NCBI GenBank assembly: GCA_022571985.1
Contig: JACZWU010000002.1
Span: forward strand, 296,136 to 360,135
Origin: Candidatus Zixiibacteriota bacterium
Lineage (GTDB): Bacteria; Zixibacteria; MSB-5A5; GN15; FEB-12
Length of the DNA: 64,000 bases
Direction of reading: 5' to 3'
Shown: positions 35,967 through 44,345 of the stretch, in pieces
How positions within the stretch are numbered: position 1 is the stretch's first letter
Layout of the letters: the number at the start of each line of letters is the position of its first letter
Notes under the pieces: model-generated
The model's database searches: none
The model's input: the letters and a program-made list of their open reading frames with translations, nothing else
Told to the model about the DNA's origin: nothing
Program-made: the position numbers and the translations under genes

Positions 35967-36427
35967 ATTAAACCAAAGCGGCTAATCAGCCAGATTATGA
36001 GATGTGTGACCAGATTTGACTGCACTCCGGCTACGACATCATCCATGGTTATGCCCCAGCCTGCGGGCAGCTGCTCGACTTGTCTGGCGGGATAAATTTT
36101 TACGACATCCAGCGCTCTGAAAACAAAGAAAGCGATGGCATAGTTAATAAGAGAATAAGGCAGAAACAACAGCGTGATAAACATTCCGGCCCATTCGTCG
36201 ATGACTATCTTGCGGGCATCATGCCCCAGCTCTTTTTCAGCCTCTCCGGCAGACCAGACCGAAACAATAGTTGCAGCTGTCGCTGCAATAATCAGCCCCA
36301 GCTGATTATTTTGAATCAGAAAAAAAGCTATCAGCCAGGGCGGGATAGAGCCAAATGTGCCGGGTGTAACCGGGAAATAGCCCGACCAAAAACCTGTGGC
36401 TAACATTCTGGCTGTGAATTTTTTCAT
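35963..36427 (-). CDS. pgpA: Phosphatidylglycerophosphatase A
   Basis: A 154-residue membrane protein with P-G-T-F-G-S near residue 23 and the conserved acidic D-E-W-A-G-M near residue 78. It removes the phosphate from phosphatidylglycerol-phosphate, the step right after PgsA, whose gene lies 7 nt upstream. The 3' end overlaps cinA (4 nt). Confidence 0.92.
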   Translation of the reverse strand: MKKFTARMLATGFWSGYFPVTPGTFGSIPPWLIAFFLIQNNQLGLIIAATAATIVSVWSAGEAEKELGHDARKIVIDEWAGMFITLLFLPYSLINYAIAFFVFRALDVVKIYPARQVEQLPAGWGITMDDVVAGVQSNLVTHLIIWLISRFGLI

Positions 36428-36434
36428 TCTGATT

Positions 36435-37022
36435 TTATTTCAGTACTTTCTTAATCATGTAAGAATATTTTACAATATAGTCGATGCCGGTGCCAACAGT
36501 AATGGCAGCTGTAAACCAGAGCATCAGATTAAAATAATAGCGGTAATCAAATGAAAACAACTCCAGCGCCGGGCTGTCAAAATACTCAAGCGACTTCACA
36601 AAATTTATATAAAGAAGAACCACTCCCACCAGGCTTATCTGTATAAAAGTCTTCACTTTGGCCCACCAGGTGGGAGGAATGACCACGCTGCTGTAAGCCG
36701 CCAAAAGCCTCAATCCTGTTATTAAAAACTCACGTCCGATTATCAGCATAACCGGCAGCGGCGAAACATAACCCAGAGCAATAAATGATATCAAAGCGCT
36801 TGATACTAAAATCTTATCAGCCAACGGGTCCATAAACCGCCCAAAACCGGTTATTATTCCGAACTTGCGGGCGTAGTAGCCATCAATCATATCAGTCAGA
36901 GCCGCCACCATAAAAAGCCCCAGCGAGAGCAGCCTCCAGTAAAAGCTGTCTAAAATGAAGAAGTACATGAAAAAGGGAGCGATTATTATGCGCAGCAGAG
37001 TCAGCTTATTGGGCAGGTTCAT
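36435..37022 (-). CDS. pgsA: CDP-diacylglycerol-glycerol-3-phosphate phosphatidyltransferase
   Basis: A 195-residue membrane protein with a complete CDP-alcohol phosphotransferase motif D-x2-D-G-x2-A-R-x8-G-x3-D-x3-D (D-M-I-D-G-Y-Y-A-R ... M-D-P-L-A-D, about residues 43-68). N-terminus M-N-L-P-N-K-L-T-L-L-R is typical of PgsA. It makes phosphatidylglycerol-phosphate; pgpA follows as the next enzyme. Confidence 0.95.
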   Translation of the reverse strand: MNLPNKLTLLRIIIAPFFMYFFILDSFYWRLLSLGLFMVAALTDMIDGYYARKFGIITGFGRFMDPLADKILVSSALISFIALGYVSPLPVMLIIGREFLITGLRLLAAYSSVVIPPTWWAKVKTFIQISLVGVVLLYINFVKSLEYFDSPALELFSFDYRYYFNLMLWFTAAITVGTGIDYIVKYSYMIKKVLK

Positions 37023-37098
37023 AGGCCTAAAAAGGTATCAGCAATCGGCCTGACTGTCAATCCCCATTGCAGGTCGATCCGGACAGGAAATATCCTTA

Positions 37099-37362
37099 TC
37101 AGTTATTTGCCAGAAGATATATAGTAATGCGGTCGATCTGTTCGACAGTTAGTTTGGCCTGCTCACCATACTTTTTTACCAGAGGAGGCCACTCCTCGTC
37201 ACTTTTATCTGTAGGTTTGGGAAGAGTGTGACAGCTCTGACAGGAAGCTGCAAAAAGGCGGCTGTTTGAGGTAGACTCTTCATCTACAATTGATCCGCCG
37301 CAGCTAATTGAAAGAACAATAATCAGACCAAGAATAAGTGCGTTGACAACGCTTGATATCAC
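37099..37362 (-). CDS. Small mono-haem c-type cytochrome lipoprotein
   Basis: An 87-residue protein. Lipobox L-S-I-S-C places the acylated Cys at 21. The haem motif C-Q-S-C-H is at 41-45, followed by W-P-P-L-V-K-K-Y and E-Q-I-D-R-I-T-I-Y-L, the usual tail of small class I cytochromes. Relatives normally carry Met after the W-x-x-x-V region as sixth haem ligand. Here that position is Tyr and no Met or His occurs after residue 45. It overlaps the upstream barrel gene by 4 nt, so the two are one operon. Confidence 0.8.
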   Translation of the reverse strand: MISSVVNALILGLIIVLSISCGGSIVDEESTSNSRLFAASCQSCHTLPKPTDKSDEEWPPLVKKYGEQAKLTVEQIDRITIYLLANN

Positions 37363-38075
37363 AGTCCGATTCCCATCAGGAAGCGGGCTCTGGCATCGTC
37401 ACTGTCGTCAGTAATTCCCCAGGCGTAACCAAAGCTATACCAGACAGGACCTGAAGCAAACGAGAAGGTCGGTCCCAGATACGAAGCTGTTTTGTTTTCG
37501 GCATCTTTAATAATCTCGTACCTACTGGTAGACTCTACTCCTATTGACCACTTGTAGCTGAGCTCATAGCCTAAGCCAATATCCAGCCCATATTCGTGTC
37601 GGGGGTCACCCGGTGCCCAGAAAAATTCATAGACCGGATTAAAGGCGATTGAAATTTTATCAAAGTCACTTCCGAAAATTAATTTGGCTTCGAGTTTATT
37701 TTGAGCTTTGAGATCTATTTTTCTTTTGTATTCGAGATAGAAAACAGGGGCGAATTTTTGACTGCCCGCACTATTTAACCTAAACCTGGTACGCAGCTGA
37801 AAAGCGTCCCACTTGAGCGCTTCGTTTTCGTTCTGGCTGAAAATCTGATAAATAGAAAAATCCCAATTAGGAGCCAGACCGTGCTCAATTTCCAGGCGGT
37901 ACTCCCAGCTGTCTGTAGTGCTCAGTTTAGTTGTCTGATAAAACTCAAGGTCTACTCCGTCAGGTTGCTGCAAAATCGGCTGATAGGTCCAGACAAATTT
38001 TCTGCGGTCAGCGTTAGCCGTAGAGACTGCCACAAGAATTATCAAAGTAGCCAGGAAGATTTTTCTGAAGCACAT
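37359..38075 (-). CDS. Predicted outer-membrane barrel protein, first gene of a regulated operon
   Basis: About 238 residues with signal peptide M-C-F-R-K-I-F-L-A...V-S-T-A-N-A. The mature protein has alternating strands (W-E-Y-R-L-E-I-E-H-G-L, F-Q-L-R-T-R-F-R-L, I-S-I-A-F-N-P-V-Y-E-F) and ends in G-I-G-L, consistent with a barrel of about 12 strands. Start ATG 38075 is chosen because GGAG lies 9 nt upstream. The longer ATG at 38099 has no ribosome site and would add a charged extension before the signal peptide. Partner is the haem lipoprotein; function unknown, perhaps metal or electron related. Confidence 0.7.
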   Translation of the reverse strand: MCFRKIFLATLIILVAVSTANADRRKFVWTYQPILQQPDGVDLEFYQTTKLSTTDSWEYRLEIEHGLAPNWDFSIYQIFSQNENEALKWDAFQLRTRFRLNSAGSQKFAPVFYLEYKRKIDLKAQNKLEAKLIFGSDFDKISIAFNPVYEFFWAPGDPRHEYGLDIGLGYELSYKWSIGVESTSRYEIIKDAENKTASYLGPTFSFASGPVWYSFGYAWGITDDSDDARARFLMGIGL

Positions 38076-38108
38076 TTGTATACTCTCCACTGTTTTCATT
38101 TATAACTG

Positions 38109-38133
38109 CTAAATGAAAACCATTTTCATTTAG
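38109..38133. promoter_or_regulatory. Fur-family-like palindromic operator
   Basis: CTAAATGAAAA (38109-38119) and its perfect reverse complement TTTTCATTTAG (38123-38133) are separated by 3 nt. The core TGAAAAC-C-ATTTTCA follows the 7-1-7 layout of Fur boxes. It lies just downstream of the minus-strand promoter, where a bound repressor would block transcription. Assignment to Fur, Zur or Mur type cannot be made from the site alone. Confidence 0.65.
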
Positions 38134-38148
38134 CTTTTTGTTGCTGTC

Positions 38149-38178
38149 ATTATAAGATAACATCAGCACTGATGTCAA
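38149..38178 (-). promoter_or_regulatory. Consensus sigma70-like promoter on the minus strand
   Basis: On the minus strand TTGACA (38178-38173) and TATAAT (38154-38149), both perfect consensus, with 18-nt spacing. It drives the barrel plus cytochrome operon. A second palindrome, ACATCAG (38160-38166) / CTGATGT (38169-38175), lies in the spacer and overlaps the -35 element. Confidence 0.75.
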
Positions 38179-38260
38179 CGGAAAAGAACACAATTTTGTA
38201 ATGTTTTAGATCGTGACTTTTTATGCCTGCCAGAATCAGCCTGGGTAACTTAAGGGAATT

Positions 38261-38293
38261 AAAAAACCCAAGCAGGAATAGTTCCTGCCTGGG
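38261..38293 (-). terminator. Rho-independent terminator on the minus strand
   Basis: On the minus strand: stem CCCAGGCAGGAA / TTCCTGCTTGGG (one mismatch, 3-nt loop) followed by TTTTTT (38266-38261). It lies upstream of the minus-strand promoter at 38178, with no recognised minus-strand gene feeding it from 38294 onward, so it may end an unannotated RNA. Confidence 0.7.
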
Positions 38294-38521
38294 TGGACGA
38301 TATTAGGTAATCCACAGAAAGAGTAACACTTTCCGATTGCACAGTAAATCTAACAATAATCATTTTTTTGTCAAGGAGAAAATGCGAAAAAAGTGATTTA
38401 TTTTCCAGGTCTTTCTGCCTATTTTAAGATTGGAAGACGTCATTATTATGTATGAGTATAAAAAAACAGAAGCCGAAAAGGAGGTTTTTCTATTATAATG
38501 ACTGCAGCAAATAGCCCAGAA

Positions 38522-38552
38522 TGTGGATAGCCTGTAGATAGTATGTGGGTAA
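38522..38552 (+). promoter_or_regulatory. Three DnaA-box-like 9-mers at exact 11-bp spacing
   Basis: TGTGGATAG (38522-38530), TGTAGATAG (38533-38541) and TGTGGGTAA (38544-38552). Against the DnaA box TGTGGATAA they have one, two and one mismatches. The 11-bp period puts all three on one DNA face. They lie 442 nt upstream of the ribonucleotide reductase start, and DnaA is known to regulate nrdAB in E. coli. A NrdR pair or chance repetition are alternatives. Confidence 0.45.
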
Positions 38553-38993
38553 CTCTGTAATCCATTATCGGGAAGGTGGTTACAAATCGCATAAATCAAA
38601 AATAAGGGTTCTGAAACAACTGCAATAAGTTAGGCCTCTATTTTTCTGAAACTCACAAACTTACGGGTTTAGCCGAATGGACTAAGCCGTCAATGTTAAT
38701 AAATCCGAACCTTTTCGCCATTCTGGCTTTGTCGTAACTTGCTGCGAGACAACCGATTTTAATTTTAATGAAAAATTGTCTGAATTTTATTAGTACCCCT
38801 ATTTACTCAGGCTATATTGGCTACCCCGCTGAAGATTAGGAAAGACTTCTGTAGTAAAGTTGTTATTACTTCTTCAGTAACGGTAAATCATAAATAGAAA
38901 CTTTTGGAGAGTTGTGATTATATCAAGTAGAAATGCCCAAGGCCATTCTGTCTTAAGCGAGCTCTTTAGAATTGTTTTTGCAGGAGGGAAAAG

Positions 38994-41900
38994 TTGAAGA
39001 TAAATCGTTTATTTACTAAAGAGAGCAAGTCGCCCTATGATGGCATAGAGTTCACTCAGAGGTCTTCAGAAATAAAGAATCCTGACGGCTCGGTAGTTTT
39101 TAAGCAGGATGATATTCAAGTTCCGAGTGAGTGGTCGCAGGTAGCAATTGATATTTTAGCACAGAAATATTTCCGCCGTGCCGGAGTTCCTCAGAGTGAT
39201 GAGAAAGGGCAGCCACTACTGGATGAATCCGGAGAGCAGATCACAGGCAGAGAGACAGACGCCAGGCAGATTTTTGGTCGCTTAGCCGGTTGCTGGAAAC
39301 ATTGGGGCGAGAAATACGAATACTTTGATTCACCTCAGGATGCGCAGGCTTTTGAAGATGAAATATCTTATATGCTGGCGGTTCAGATTGCTGCTCCCAA
39401 CTCACCGCAATGGTTCAACACCGGACTTTATCATTCTTATGGCATCACCGGCAGAGCTCAGGGGCATTATTTTGTCGATCCCGAGACTCACAATCTGACA
39501 ACTGCTCAAAACGCCTATGAACACCCTCAGCCGCATGCCTGCTTCATTCAGTCAGTTAGTGATGACCTGGTCAACAAAGGCGGCATAATGGACTTGTGGG
39601 TGCGAGAGGCCCGTCTTTTTAAATACGGTTCAGGTACCGGCACAAACTTCTCCAATTTACGGGGAGAAAAAGAACCTCTTTCGGGCGGAGGAAATTCATC
39701 GGGCTTGATGTCGTTTCTAAAAATCGGAGACCGTGCTGCTGGCGCCATAAAATCAGGCGGCACCACCCGGCGCGCAGCCAAGATGGTCTGTCTTGATCTG
39801 GACCATCCCGACATAATAGATTTTATTTCATGGAAAGTTGTCGAAGAGCAAAAAGTAGCCGCCTTAGTCACCGGCTCCATAATTATAAAACAGCAACTCA
39901 AGAATATTTTTGAGTCCACCCAAATAACCGGTGAAGATAAAGTTGCTGCTGTTGAAACTGACCCGAATAAAAATTCAAAATTAAAATTGGCACTTAAGAC
40001 AGCCAGACAGCTTTCGGTGCCGACTGCTTATATTCAAAAAATAATAGGTCTGGCAAATCAGGGGATAGCAGAAATTGACTTTATTGAACTTGATACAAAC
40101 TGGGATAGTGAAGCCTATCTGACTGTATCCGGTCAGAATTCTAATAATTCTATTCGAGTCCCCAATGATTTCTTTAAGACACTTCAGGAAGGCGGTGAAT
40201 GGAATTTGATTCGCCGCACCGATGGCGCTGTTCATGAATCAATCCCGGCTGCAGAGTTATGGGAGAAAATATGTTATTCGGCCTGGGCCTGCGCCGACCC
40301 CGGCATTCAGTTTGACACCACTATAAATGAGTGGCACACCTGTCCGCACGAAGGGCGTATAAATGCCTCCAATCCCTGCTCCGAATATATGTTTCTTGAC
40401 GATACCGCCTGCAACTTGGCTTCGATTAACTTAATCAAGTTTCTCAAAAGTGACGGCACCTTTGATATTGAGGGCTACCTGCATGCGATTTCACTGTGGA
40501 CAATAGTTCTGGAAATCTCTGTACTCATGGCCTCATTTCCTTCGGCAGCTATTGCCCAAAGAAGTTATGACTATCGCACGCTGGGACTTGGATTTGCAAA
40601 TTTGGGTACTCTTTTGATGCGTATGGGCATTCCCTATGATTCTTCTGAAGGCTATGCCTGGTGCGGAGCGCTGAGCTCTATGCTGACCGGTCAGTCCTAT
40701 GTCGTTTCGGCCGAAATGGCTAAGCAGCTGGGACCATTTCCGGCTTATTTTAAGAATCGTGAATCTATGCTGAAAGTGATGCGCAATCATCGGCGGGCTG
40801 CCTATAATGCCGAGAAGTCTGAATTTGAAGATCTGACAATCAAACCGACGGGAATCAATCAGAATTATATTCCAGAGGAAATATTAGAGACAGCTCGCCG
40901 GGTCTGGGACAAAGCCATCGAACAGGGAGAAATTTATGGTTTCCGCAATGCTCAGGCGACTGTAATTGCCCCTACCGGCACGATTGGCCTTTTGATGGAT
41001 TGTGACACCACCGGTATTGAGCCTGATTTTTCACTGGTGAAATTTAAGAAACTTGCCGGCGGCGGTTATTTTAAGATTATCAATCAGTCGGTACCGGTAG
41101 CGCTTGATAAGCTTGGCTATACTAATGAAGAGAACGATGAGATTATTATCTATGCTACCGGACGGAAGACTCTGAGGGGTGCTCCCTTTATTAATCATGA
41201 GTCGCTGAGAGCCAAAGGATTTGAAAAAGAGCAGTTAGATAAGATAGAAAAGACGCTGGCAAACGTTTTTGATGTTTCATTTGCCTTTAACAAGTATTCA
41301 CTGGGTGAGGAGTTTCTCCGGGATACCCTAGGATTCAGCGAAGAGGTCACGGAAGACTGGAATTTTAATCTGCTGCGGGAGCTGGGTTTTACCCGTGAGC
41401 AGATTGAAGCAGCAAATGAATTTTGCTGCGGCACCATGACGCTCGAGAGAGCTCCTCACTTAAAAGAGGAACATCTGCCGATATTTGACTGCGCCAACAA
41501 GTGCGGCCGCAAAGGAGTCAGATATATCAGGTACGAAGCTCATATTAAAATGATGGCGGCATCGCAGCCGTTTATCTCGGGAGCTATCTCCAAGACGATT
41601 AATATGCCATCTGAGGCAACAATTGATGATGTCAAAAAGGCTTACCGGATGTCCTGGGAGACAATGAATAAGGCCATTGCATTGTATCGTGACGGCTCCA
41701 AGCTCAGTCAGCCGCTAAGTTCCAAGCTCTTTGAAGAAGACGAAGCCGAAGGACCGCTGACAGTTGAAAAAGTATCTGAGCAGATGGCCGAGAAAATCAT
41801 ATACCGCTATATAGCCAAACGTCGCCGTATGCCGCAAAGACGGGCTGGCTATACCCAAAAAGCAGTTGTCGGCGGGCATAAACTATATCTGCGGACCGGC

Positions 41901-42662
41901 GAATACAGCGACGGCACTCTGGGAGAGATTTTCCTGGATATGCATCGCGAGGGAGCAGCCTTCCGCTCCATGATGAACTGCTTTGCTATTGCAGTTTCGC
42001 TGGGTCTTCAGCATGGCGTTCCCCTGGAAGAATTTGTAGACGCCTTTTTGTTCTCCCGCTTTGAGCCCAACGGGCTGGTTCAGGGAAATAAGTCTATCAA
42101 GATGTCGACTTCTATAATCGATTACATCTTCCGTGAGCTGGCTATTTCTTATCTGGAACGCAATGATCTGGCGCAGGTGTCCGAAGAGGATCTGCGCAGT
42201 GATACTCTGGGTGAACCTATGGACTTTGAAGAAGAAGAAGAAATTAAGCAGGCTGCCAACAGGAAAGTACCGACCGGAAAACGGACCGAAAATGATATTC
42301 GCACCCGTCATCTGGTACAGGATTTGTCCAACGGTGATGCCAACGGCAGCAGCAATGGATCTGATAAAGAATCTATTAACCGCATTGATAAAGATAAGGG
42401 AGTAGAGGCCAATGCTAAACAGACGGAGAGTCCGATTGCTGATGAACAATTTGAAAGCGCCTCGGCGCATTTTGAGTATACCAAAACAACAGTTACCTCT
42501 ACTTCAACTTCAATCGAAGGACGACGTCTCCTTGAAATCAGAGAAGCGCGATTAAAAGGCTACGAAGGCGACATGTGCGACGAGTGCGGGCAGTTTACAA
42601 TGGTACGCAACGGCACCTGCCTTAAATGCGATACCTGCGGCGCGACCTCAGGCTGCAGCTGA
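38994..42662 (+). CDS. nrdJ: Class II (adenosylcobalamin-dependent) ribonucleotide reductase
   Basis: A 1222-residue protein. The active site includes the radical cysteine Cys462 in N-P-C-S-E, the redox partners P-H-A-C-F-I-Q-S-V and [19 protein letters not shown], and A-P-T-G-T-I. A TSCPD-type domain is near residues 930-1080. A low-complexity linker leads to a cysteine tail (C-D-E-C-G-Q ... C-L-K-C-D-T-C-G) that would shuttle electrons. Start TTG 38994 is supported by AGGAGGG 5 nt upstream. It reduces ribonucleotides without oxygen and needs B12. Confidence 0.95.
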   Translation: MKINRLFTKESKSPYDGIEFTQRSSEIKNPDGSVVFKQDDIQVPSEWSQVAIDILAQKYFRRAGVPQSDEKGQPLLDESGEQITGRETDARQIFGRLAGCWKHWGEKYEYFDSPQDAQAFEDEISYMLAVQIAAPNSPQWFNTGLYHSYGITGRAQGHYFVDPETHNLTTAQNAYEHPQPHACFIQSVSDDLVNKGGIMDLWVREARLFKYGSGTGTNFSNLRGEKEPLSGGGNSSGLMSFLKIGDRAAGAIKSGGTTRRAAKMVCLDLDHPDIIDFISWKVVEEQKVAALVTGSIIIKQQLKNIFESTQITGEDKVAAVETDPNKNSKLKLALKTARQLSVPTAYIQKIIGLANQGIAEIDFIELDTNWDSEAYLTVSGQNSNNSIRVPNDFFKTLQEGGEWNLIRRTDGAVHESIPAAELWEKICYSAWACADPGIQFDTTINEWHTCPHEGRINASNPCSEYMFLDDTACNLASINLIKFLKSDGTFDIEGYLHAISLWTIVLEISVLMASFPSAAIAQRSYDYRTLGLGFANLGTLLMRMGIPYDSSEGYAWCGALSSMLTGQSYVVSAEMAKQLGPFPAYFKNRESMLKVMRNHRRAAYNAEKSEFEDLTIKPTGINQNYIPEEILETARRVWDKAIEQGEIYGFRNAQATVIAPTGTIGLLMDCDTTGIEPDFSLVKFKKLAGGGYFKIINQSVPVALDKLGYTNEENDEIIIYATGRKTLRGAPFINHESLRAKGFEKEQLDKIEKTLANVFDVSFAFNKYSLGEEFLRDTLGFSEEVTEDWNFNLLRELGFTREQIEAANEFCCGTMTLERAPHLKEEHLPIFDCANKCGRKGVRYIRYEAHIKMMAASQPFISGAISKTINMPSEATIDDVKKAYRMSWETMNKAIALYRDGSKLSQPLSSKLFEEDEAEGPLTVEKVSEQMAEKIIYRYIAKRRRMPQRRAGYTQKAVVGGHKLYLRTGEYSDGTLGEIFLDMHREGAAFRSMMNCFAIAVSLGLQHGVPLEEFVDAFLFSRFEPNGLVQGNKSIKMSTSIIDYIFRELAISYLERNDLAQVSEEDLRSDTLGEPMDFEEEEEIKQAANRKVPTGKRTENDIRTRHLVQDLSNGDANGSSNGSDKESINRIDKDKGVEANAKQTESPIADEQFESASAHFEYTKTTVTSTSTSIEGRRLLEIREARLKGYEGDMCDECGQFTMVRNGTCLKCDTCGATSGCS

Positions 42663-42694
42663 TAATTTCAGGCCATAACATTTCTAATATATTA

Positions 42695-42729
42695 CCCGGC
42701 CGCCACCAGCGCGGTCGGGTTTTCTTTTT
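42695..42729 (+). terminator. Rho-independent terminator after nrdJ
   Basis: Stem CCCGGCCGC (42695-42703) / GCGGTCGGG (42711-42719), one G-T pair, 7-nt loop, followed by a T-rich run TTTTCTTTTT. Confidence 0.85.
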
Positions 42730-42754
42730 ACTGTTAGCATAGCTTAAAAAAGTT

Positions 42755-44287
42755 TTGTTTCTTGAATATAATAGAAACCGGAGTTTTTCTATTTTGAAAA
42801 TTTCTATAAGAATTATCAACACCCTGGCTTTTGTAGTTTTCTCTTACCTGTCCATTACAGGCTTTCGCCTGATGCTGTTTGGCAACCGCCTGCCGCCGCC
42901 TGAATGGTTGATATGGCTGCAAACTATGGAGTTCGGCTATAACACTCAGCTGCTTCACTTTTATGCCGGGATAGTTCTGGCAGGGTTGTTGATAATAAAA
43001 ATCGCTCTAGGATTTTTTTCTGCTGGAGAAAAACATTCGGAAAAGATGAACTTAAATATTGCCGTAAAGTGGCGGAGCAATTTTGCTTTTGTAATATATC
43101 TGCTGCTGTTTCTAGCAATTATATCGGGACTGCTTGTTTATTCAGGAAAGATAACCGATCAACTTGCTTATGCTTCACTTAAGAATATGCATTTGATCTG
43201 TTTTTGGGGAGTGCTGCTAATTTCTGTTTTTTACGGGATAGTTCAAATTCTTCAAAGAGACAGAGACAGAAATGAGCACAGAATTAGTTACAGGTCGAAA
43301 GAGGGCAAAAGAATTTGGGCCGCTCTGGCAGCTTTTATTCTTATCTGCACTATGGCTGTCTGGGGAGTTTCTGAATTTGTAAGTACTCAGGTGACCTTAA
43401 CCAGCCGCAGGATGAATCGAAATATCGTGCTTGATGGTCATGCCCGCACAAGAGAATGGTATGGGGTAGACTCTGTACTGGTAGCGCTAACTGGCGGAGA
43501 CAATTTTGATAATGGAACTACTAATATTTTAGTCAAGAGTTTTAGAAACCGGCAGCATATTTTTTTTCTATTTCAGTGGCAGGATAAGAGTCGGTCGTAT
43601 AATCGCCAGCTGGTTAAAACTGATAGCGGCTGGATAGAACAAAAATCCGACAGTTCAATTTTTGGGGAGTCTGTTTATTTTGAGGACCAGTTAGCGGTTT
43701 CTTTTCACAGGAGCAGTTCGGGCTGCTTGGAAAGTTGTCATCTGGGAAACAGCCAGCAAGCCGGCAGACATTATACAAGTGGTGATACCGCAGACGTCTG
43801 GATGTGGAAAGCACTAAGCACTAATCCGGTTGGTGAGGCAGATGATGGCTGGTGGGCGAAAGCAGCCAGAGATTCAAACGGAGGGATCCGCTTTGATAAC
43901 TCAGCCGGCGGCGGTTATGCCTCGAACTTAAATCGTGAATGGGATGAGCCATATTTTTTGAGTTATCATCCCGCCTATAGATACTGGATAGATATGAGAT
44001 CAAAATATTTTATGCCATATCGTTCCGGGCTGGACATTTTTGAAGTTGGTGCGATTCAGCCGGCTGTGGTAACTGCGCCGTTCATGGGAGACCGGGGCGA
44101 TATCCGCGTCCGGGGAAACTGGGCCAGGGGTGTCTGGACTGTAGAATTAAGCAGGGCTTTAAATACTGGCTCACCATTTGATATTGTTTTAATGGGAACT
44201 GTCTGGATGAGTCTGGCGCCATTTGATAACAGTGAGAAAATGCACAGTTATCATTTTAAGACAATCAAACTTATTATTGAAAAATGA
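42755..44287 (+). CDS. Cytochrome b561-like membrane domain fused to EB_dh-type haem domain
   Basis: About 510 residues. Residues 15-205 hold five membrane segments, with His68 and His146 in helices as possible b-haem ligands. From about 220 a periplasmic beta domain resembles the ethylbenzene-dehydrogenase haem-binding family (I-V-L-D-G-H-A-R-T-R-E-W, A-V-S-F-H-R, D-V-W-M-W-K-A). It contains C-L-E-S-C-H at 324-329, a CX3CH motif that may bind covalent haem. It probably passes electrons between quinone and a periplasmic partner. The start is uncertain: TTG 42755 or an in-frame TTG near 42794 with GGAG upstream. Confidence 0.7.
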   Translation: MFLEYNRNRSFSILKISIRIINTLAFVVFSYLSITGFRLMLFGNRLPPPEWLIWLQTMEFGYNTQLLHFYAGIVLAGLLIIKIALGFFSAGEKHSEKMNLNIAVKWRSNFAFVIYLLLFLAIISGLLVYSGKITDQLAYASLKNMHLICFWGVLLISVFYGIVQILQRDRDRNEHRISYRSKEGKRIWAALAAFILICTMAVWGVSEFVSTQVTLTSRRMNRNIVLDGHARTREWYGVDSVLVALTGGDNFDNGTTNILVKSFRNRQHIFFLFQWQDKSRSYNRQLVKTDSGWIEQKSDSSIFGESVYFEDQLAVSFHRSSSGCLESCHLGNSQQAGRHYTSGDTADVWMWKALSTNPVGEADDGWWAKAARDSNGGIRFDNSAGGGYASNLNREWDEPYFLSYHPAYRYWIDMRSKYFMPYRSGLDIFEVGAIQPAVVTAPFMGDRGDIRVRGNWARGVWTVELSRALNTGSPFDIVLMGTVWMSLAPFDNSEKMHSYHFKTIKLIIEK

Positions 44288-44303
44288 CATAAATCTGATA
44301 TAA

Positions 44304-44333
44304 GAAAAAAAGGACCGGTTTTGAAACCGGCCC
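44304..44333 (-). terminator. Terminator between convergent genes
   Basis: Stem GGACCGGTTT (44312-44321) / AAACCGGCCC (44324-44333). On the minus strand it is followed by a T-run (44311-44305), ending the VWA gene transcript. It may also slow the plus-strand transcript. Confidence 0.82.
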
Positions 44334-44345
44334 TTTCATCATGAA

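Larger units (their letters stand above)
38134..38993. other. 860-nt AT-rich region without a recognised gene
   Basis: It contains the minus-strand promoter and terminator, and two good ribosome-site/ATG pairs followed only by tiny frames (4 codons near 38387, 10 codons near 38499). It also holds the DnaA-box-like array at 38522-38552 and the leader of the RNR gene with AGGAGGG. A further one-mismatch DnaA-like 9-mer, TAATCCACA, lies at 38308-38316. From 38560 to 38970 nothing was recognised except a weak hairpin near 38680. No B12-riboswitch box (GCCACTG) was seen. Confidence 0.6.

Noticed and set aside
38360..38599. 79-codon minus-strand frame in the gene-free region
   Set aside because: Cys/His/Tyr-rich composition unlike neighbours, no convincing ribosome site, overlaps the DnaA-like array.
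38560..38993. Cobalamin riboswitch upstream of the B12-dependent RNR
   Set aside because: No GCCACTG B12 box or matching stem pattern was seen.
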